Shown here: positions 5,624-6,502 of the stretch, in pieces
Numbering within the stretch: position 1 is the first letter of the stretch
Layout of the letters: every line of letters starts with the position of its first letter
Assembly (NCBI GenBank): GCA_945877045.1
Contig: CAMCQW010000113.1
Coordinates: 1 to 6,502 of the forward strand
DNA from: Chryseobacterium gleum
GTDB lineage: Bacteria > Bacteroidota > Bacteroidia > Flavobacteriales_D > Crocinitomicaceae
Length of the DNA stretch: 6,502 bases
Direction of reading: 5' to 3'
The notes under the pieces: model-generated
Seen by the model: only the letters and a program-made list of their open reading frames with translations
The model's database searches: none
What the model was told of the DNA's origin: nothing
Program-made: the position numbers and the translations under genes

Positions 5624-6502
5624 TTAATGGGCCTCTAGCCAATTTTGTGCAAGTTTTAATTCTACTTCCATCGGAACGATTAGGTCAATAGCATTCTCCA
5701 TCGCAGATTTAACCAGCAATTGCATCATTATTTCTTCGGACACATGTACATCAAAAACCAATTCATCGTGCACTTGAAGAATCATTTTAGACTTCACATT
5801 TTCGGATTTCATAGCTTTATGAACGGCAATCATGGCCATTTTAATAATGTCAGCGGCAGACCCTTGAATCGGTGCGTTGACCGCATTTCTTTCCGCAAAT
5901 CCACGGACAATAGCATTGGTAGAATTAATGTCTGGCAAATACCTTCTGCGCTTCATTATAGTTTCAACATAGCCTAGCTCCCGAGCATCTGAAACCACTT
6001 TTTCCATGTAGGTTTTAATCGTTTTAAATTGCTCAAAATAACTATCAATGATTGTTTTCGCTTCTGTTCTGGAAATAGAAAGATTTTGTGCAAGACCAAA
6101 AGCGGATTGTCCATAAATAATCCCAAAATTTACCGCTTTGGCTGCGCTACGCTGATCTCTTGTCACCTCTGCTAAAGGGGTTTTAAACACATTGGATGCC
6201 GTAGCAGTGTGAATGTCGAGCCCCGCCTTAAAAGCTGAAATCATGGTTTCGTCCTCACTTAGAGCAGCAATAATTCTTAATTCTATTTGAGAATAATCTA
6301 CTGCCATAAGTTTAAATTCAGCATCCCTTGCAACAAATGTCCGCCTAATTTCCCGTCCTTTTGCTGAACGAACAGGAATGTTCTGAAGATTCGGATTGTT
6401 CGAACTTAATCTACCCGTAGCTGTAACGGTCTGCATAAAGTTGGTATGTATGCGCCCATCTACGGCATCACAAAGCATAGGCAATGGGTCAACATAGGTT
6501 GA
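5624..6502 (-). CDS. polA: DNA polymerase I, C-terminal polymerase domain, 5' truncated by window edge
   Basis: 292 C-terminal residues are visible and the frame is open to the right edge (beginning STYVDPLP), so the true start is outside the window. Counting from base 6502, the TVTATGRLSSNNPNLQNIP block (25-43) is typical of family A polymerases. Motif A is AVDYSQIELR with catalytic Asp69. Motif B (O helix) has R118, K122, F126 and Y130, in the same spacing as R754/K758/F762/Y766 of E. coli Pol I. Motif C is QVHDELVF with Asp246. Phe126, rather than Tyr, is the form that discriminates against dideoxynucleotides. The enzyme fills gaps in excision repair and replaces Okazaki primers. The 5'-nuclease and 3'-exonuclease parts are not visible, so their state is unknown. 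It is the first visible gene of a - strand unit running through a lipoprotein gene to ispC. Confidence 0.98.
   Translation of the reverse strand, partial: STYVDPLPMLCDAVDGRIHTNFMQTVTATGRLSSNNPNLQNIPVRSAKGREIRRTFVARDAEFKLMAVDYSQIELRIIAALSEDETMISAFKAGLDIHTATASNVFKTPLAEVTRDQRSAAKAVNFGIIYGQSAFGLAQNLSISRTEAKTIIDSYFEQFKTIKTYMEKVVSDARELGYVETIMKRRRYLPDINSTNAIVRGFAERNAVNAPIQGSAADIIKMAMIAVHKAMKSENVKSKMILQVHDELVFDVHVSEEIMMQLLVKSAMENAIDLIVPMEVELKLAQNWLEAH

Noticed and set aside
5720..5977. Open frame on the + strand opposite polA
   Set aside because: It is an antisense shadow of the conserved polymerase domain.

Overview
The window reads as the chromosome of a Bacteroidota bacterium, most likely a member of the Flavobacteriia. 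The evidence is low GC content, start codons without clear Shine-Dalgarno sites, several exact TAnnTTTG (Bacteroidota -7) promoter elements close to starts, and a secreted protein with a type IX secretion (T9SS) C-terminal sorting domain. I cannot name the genus from the sequence.

Left part (1-2760, + strand): the C-terminal 383 residues of a family 3 glycoside hydrolase (beta-glucosidase type; its start lies off the window) are followed by a 480-residue secreted protein. That protein has a signal peptide, a tryptophan-rich N-terminal domain of unknown function, two 109-residue tandem modules resembling glycogen-binding/E-set carbohydrate-binding domains, and a T9SS tail. A strong Rho-independent terminator closes the unit. 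Together they suggest a small glucan (laminarin- or starch-like) capture-and-hydrolysis locus, in which the T9SS protein is exported to the surface or medium and the GH3 enzyme cuts oligosaccharides. The substrate is an inference.

Middle part (2760-3530, + strand): two small genes, a VF530/DUF2132-family protein (82 aa) and a 115-aa conserved-looking protein of unknown function. The second has a TAnnTTTG element ending four bases before its ATG. A bidirectional hairpin terminator lies where it converges with the next unit.

Right part (3515-6502, - strand): a compact unit read right to left. It holds polA (C-terminal polymerase domain only, cut by the window edge), a 130-aa lipoprotein, ispC (dxr, the second step of the MEP isoprenoid pathway) and a 170-aa lipoprotein whose ATG overlaps the ispC stop. 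The gaps are 9 nt, 34 nt and a 4-nt overlap. An exact TAnnTTTG element four bases before the ispC ATG suggests an internal promoter that would give an almost leaderless ispC transcript.

There is no intergenic stretch over 300 bases. I saw no tRNA, rRNA, CRISPR array, insertion sequence or phage gene, and nothing that amounts to a clear new multi-gene system. The most novel material is the modular T9SS protein and the two uncharacterised small protein families.
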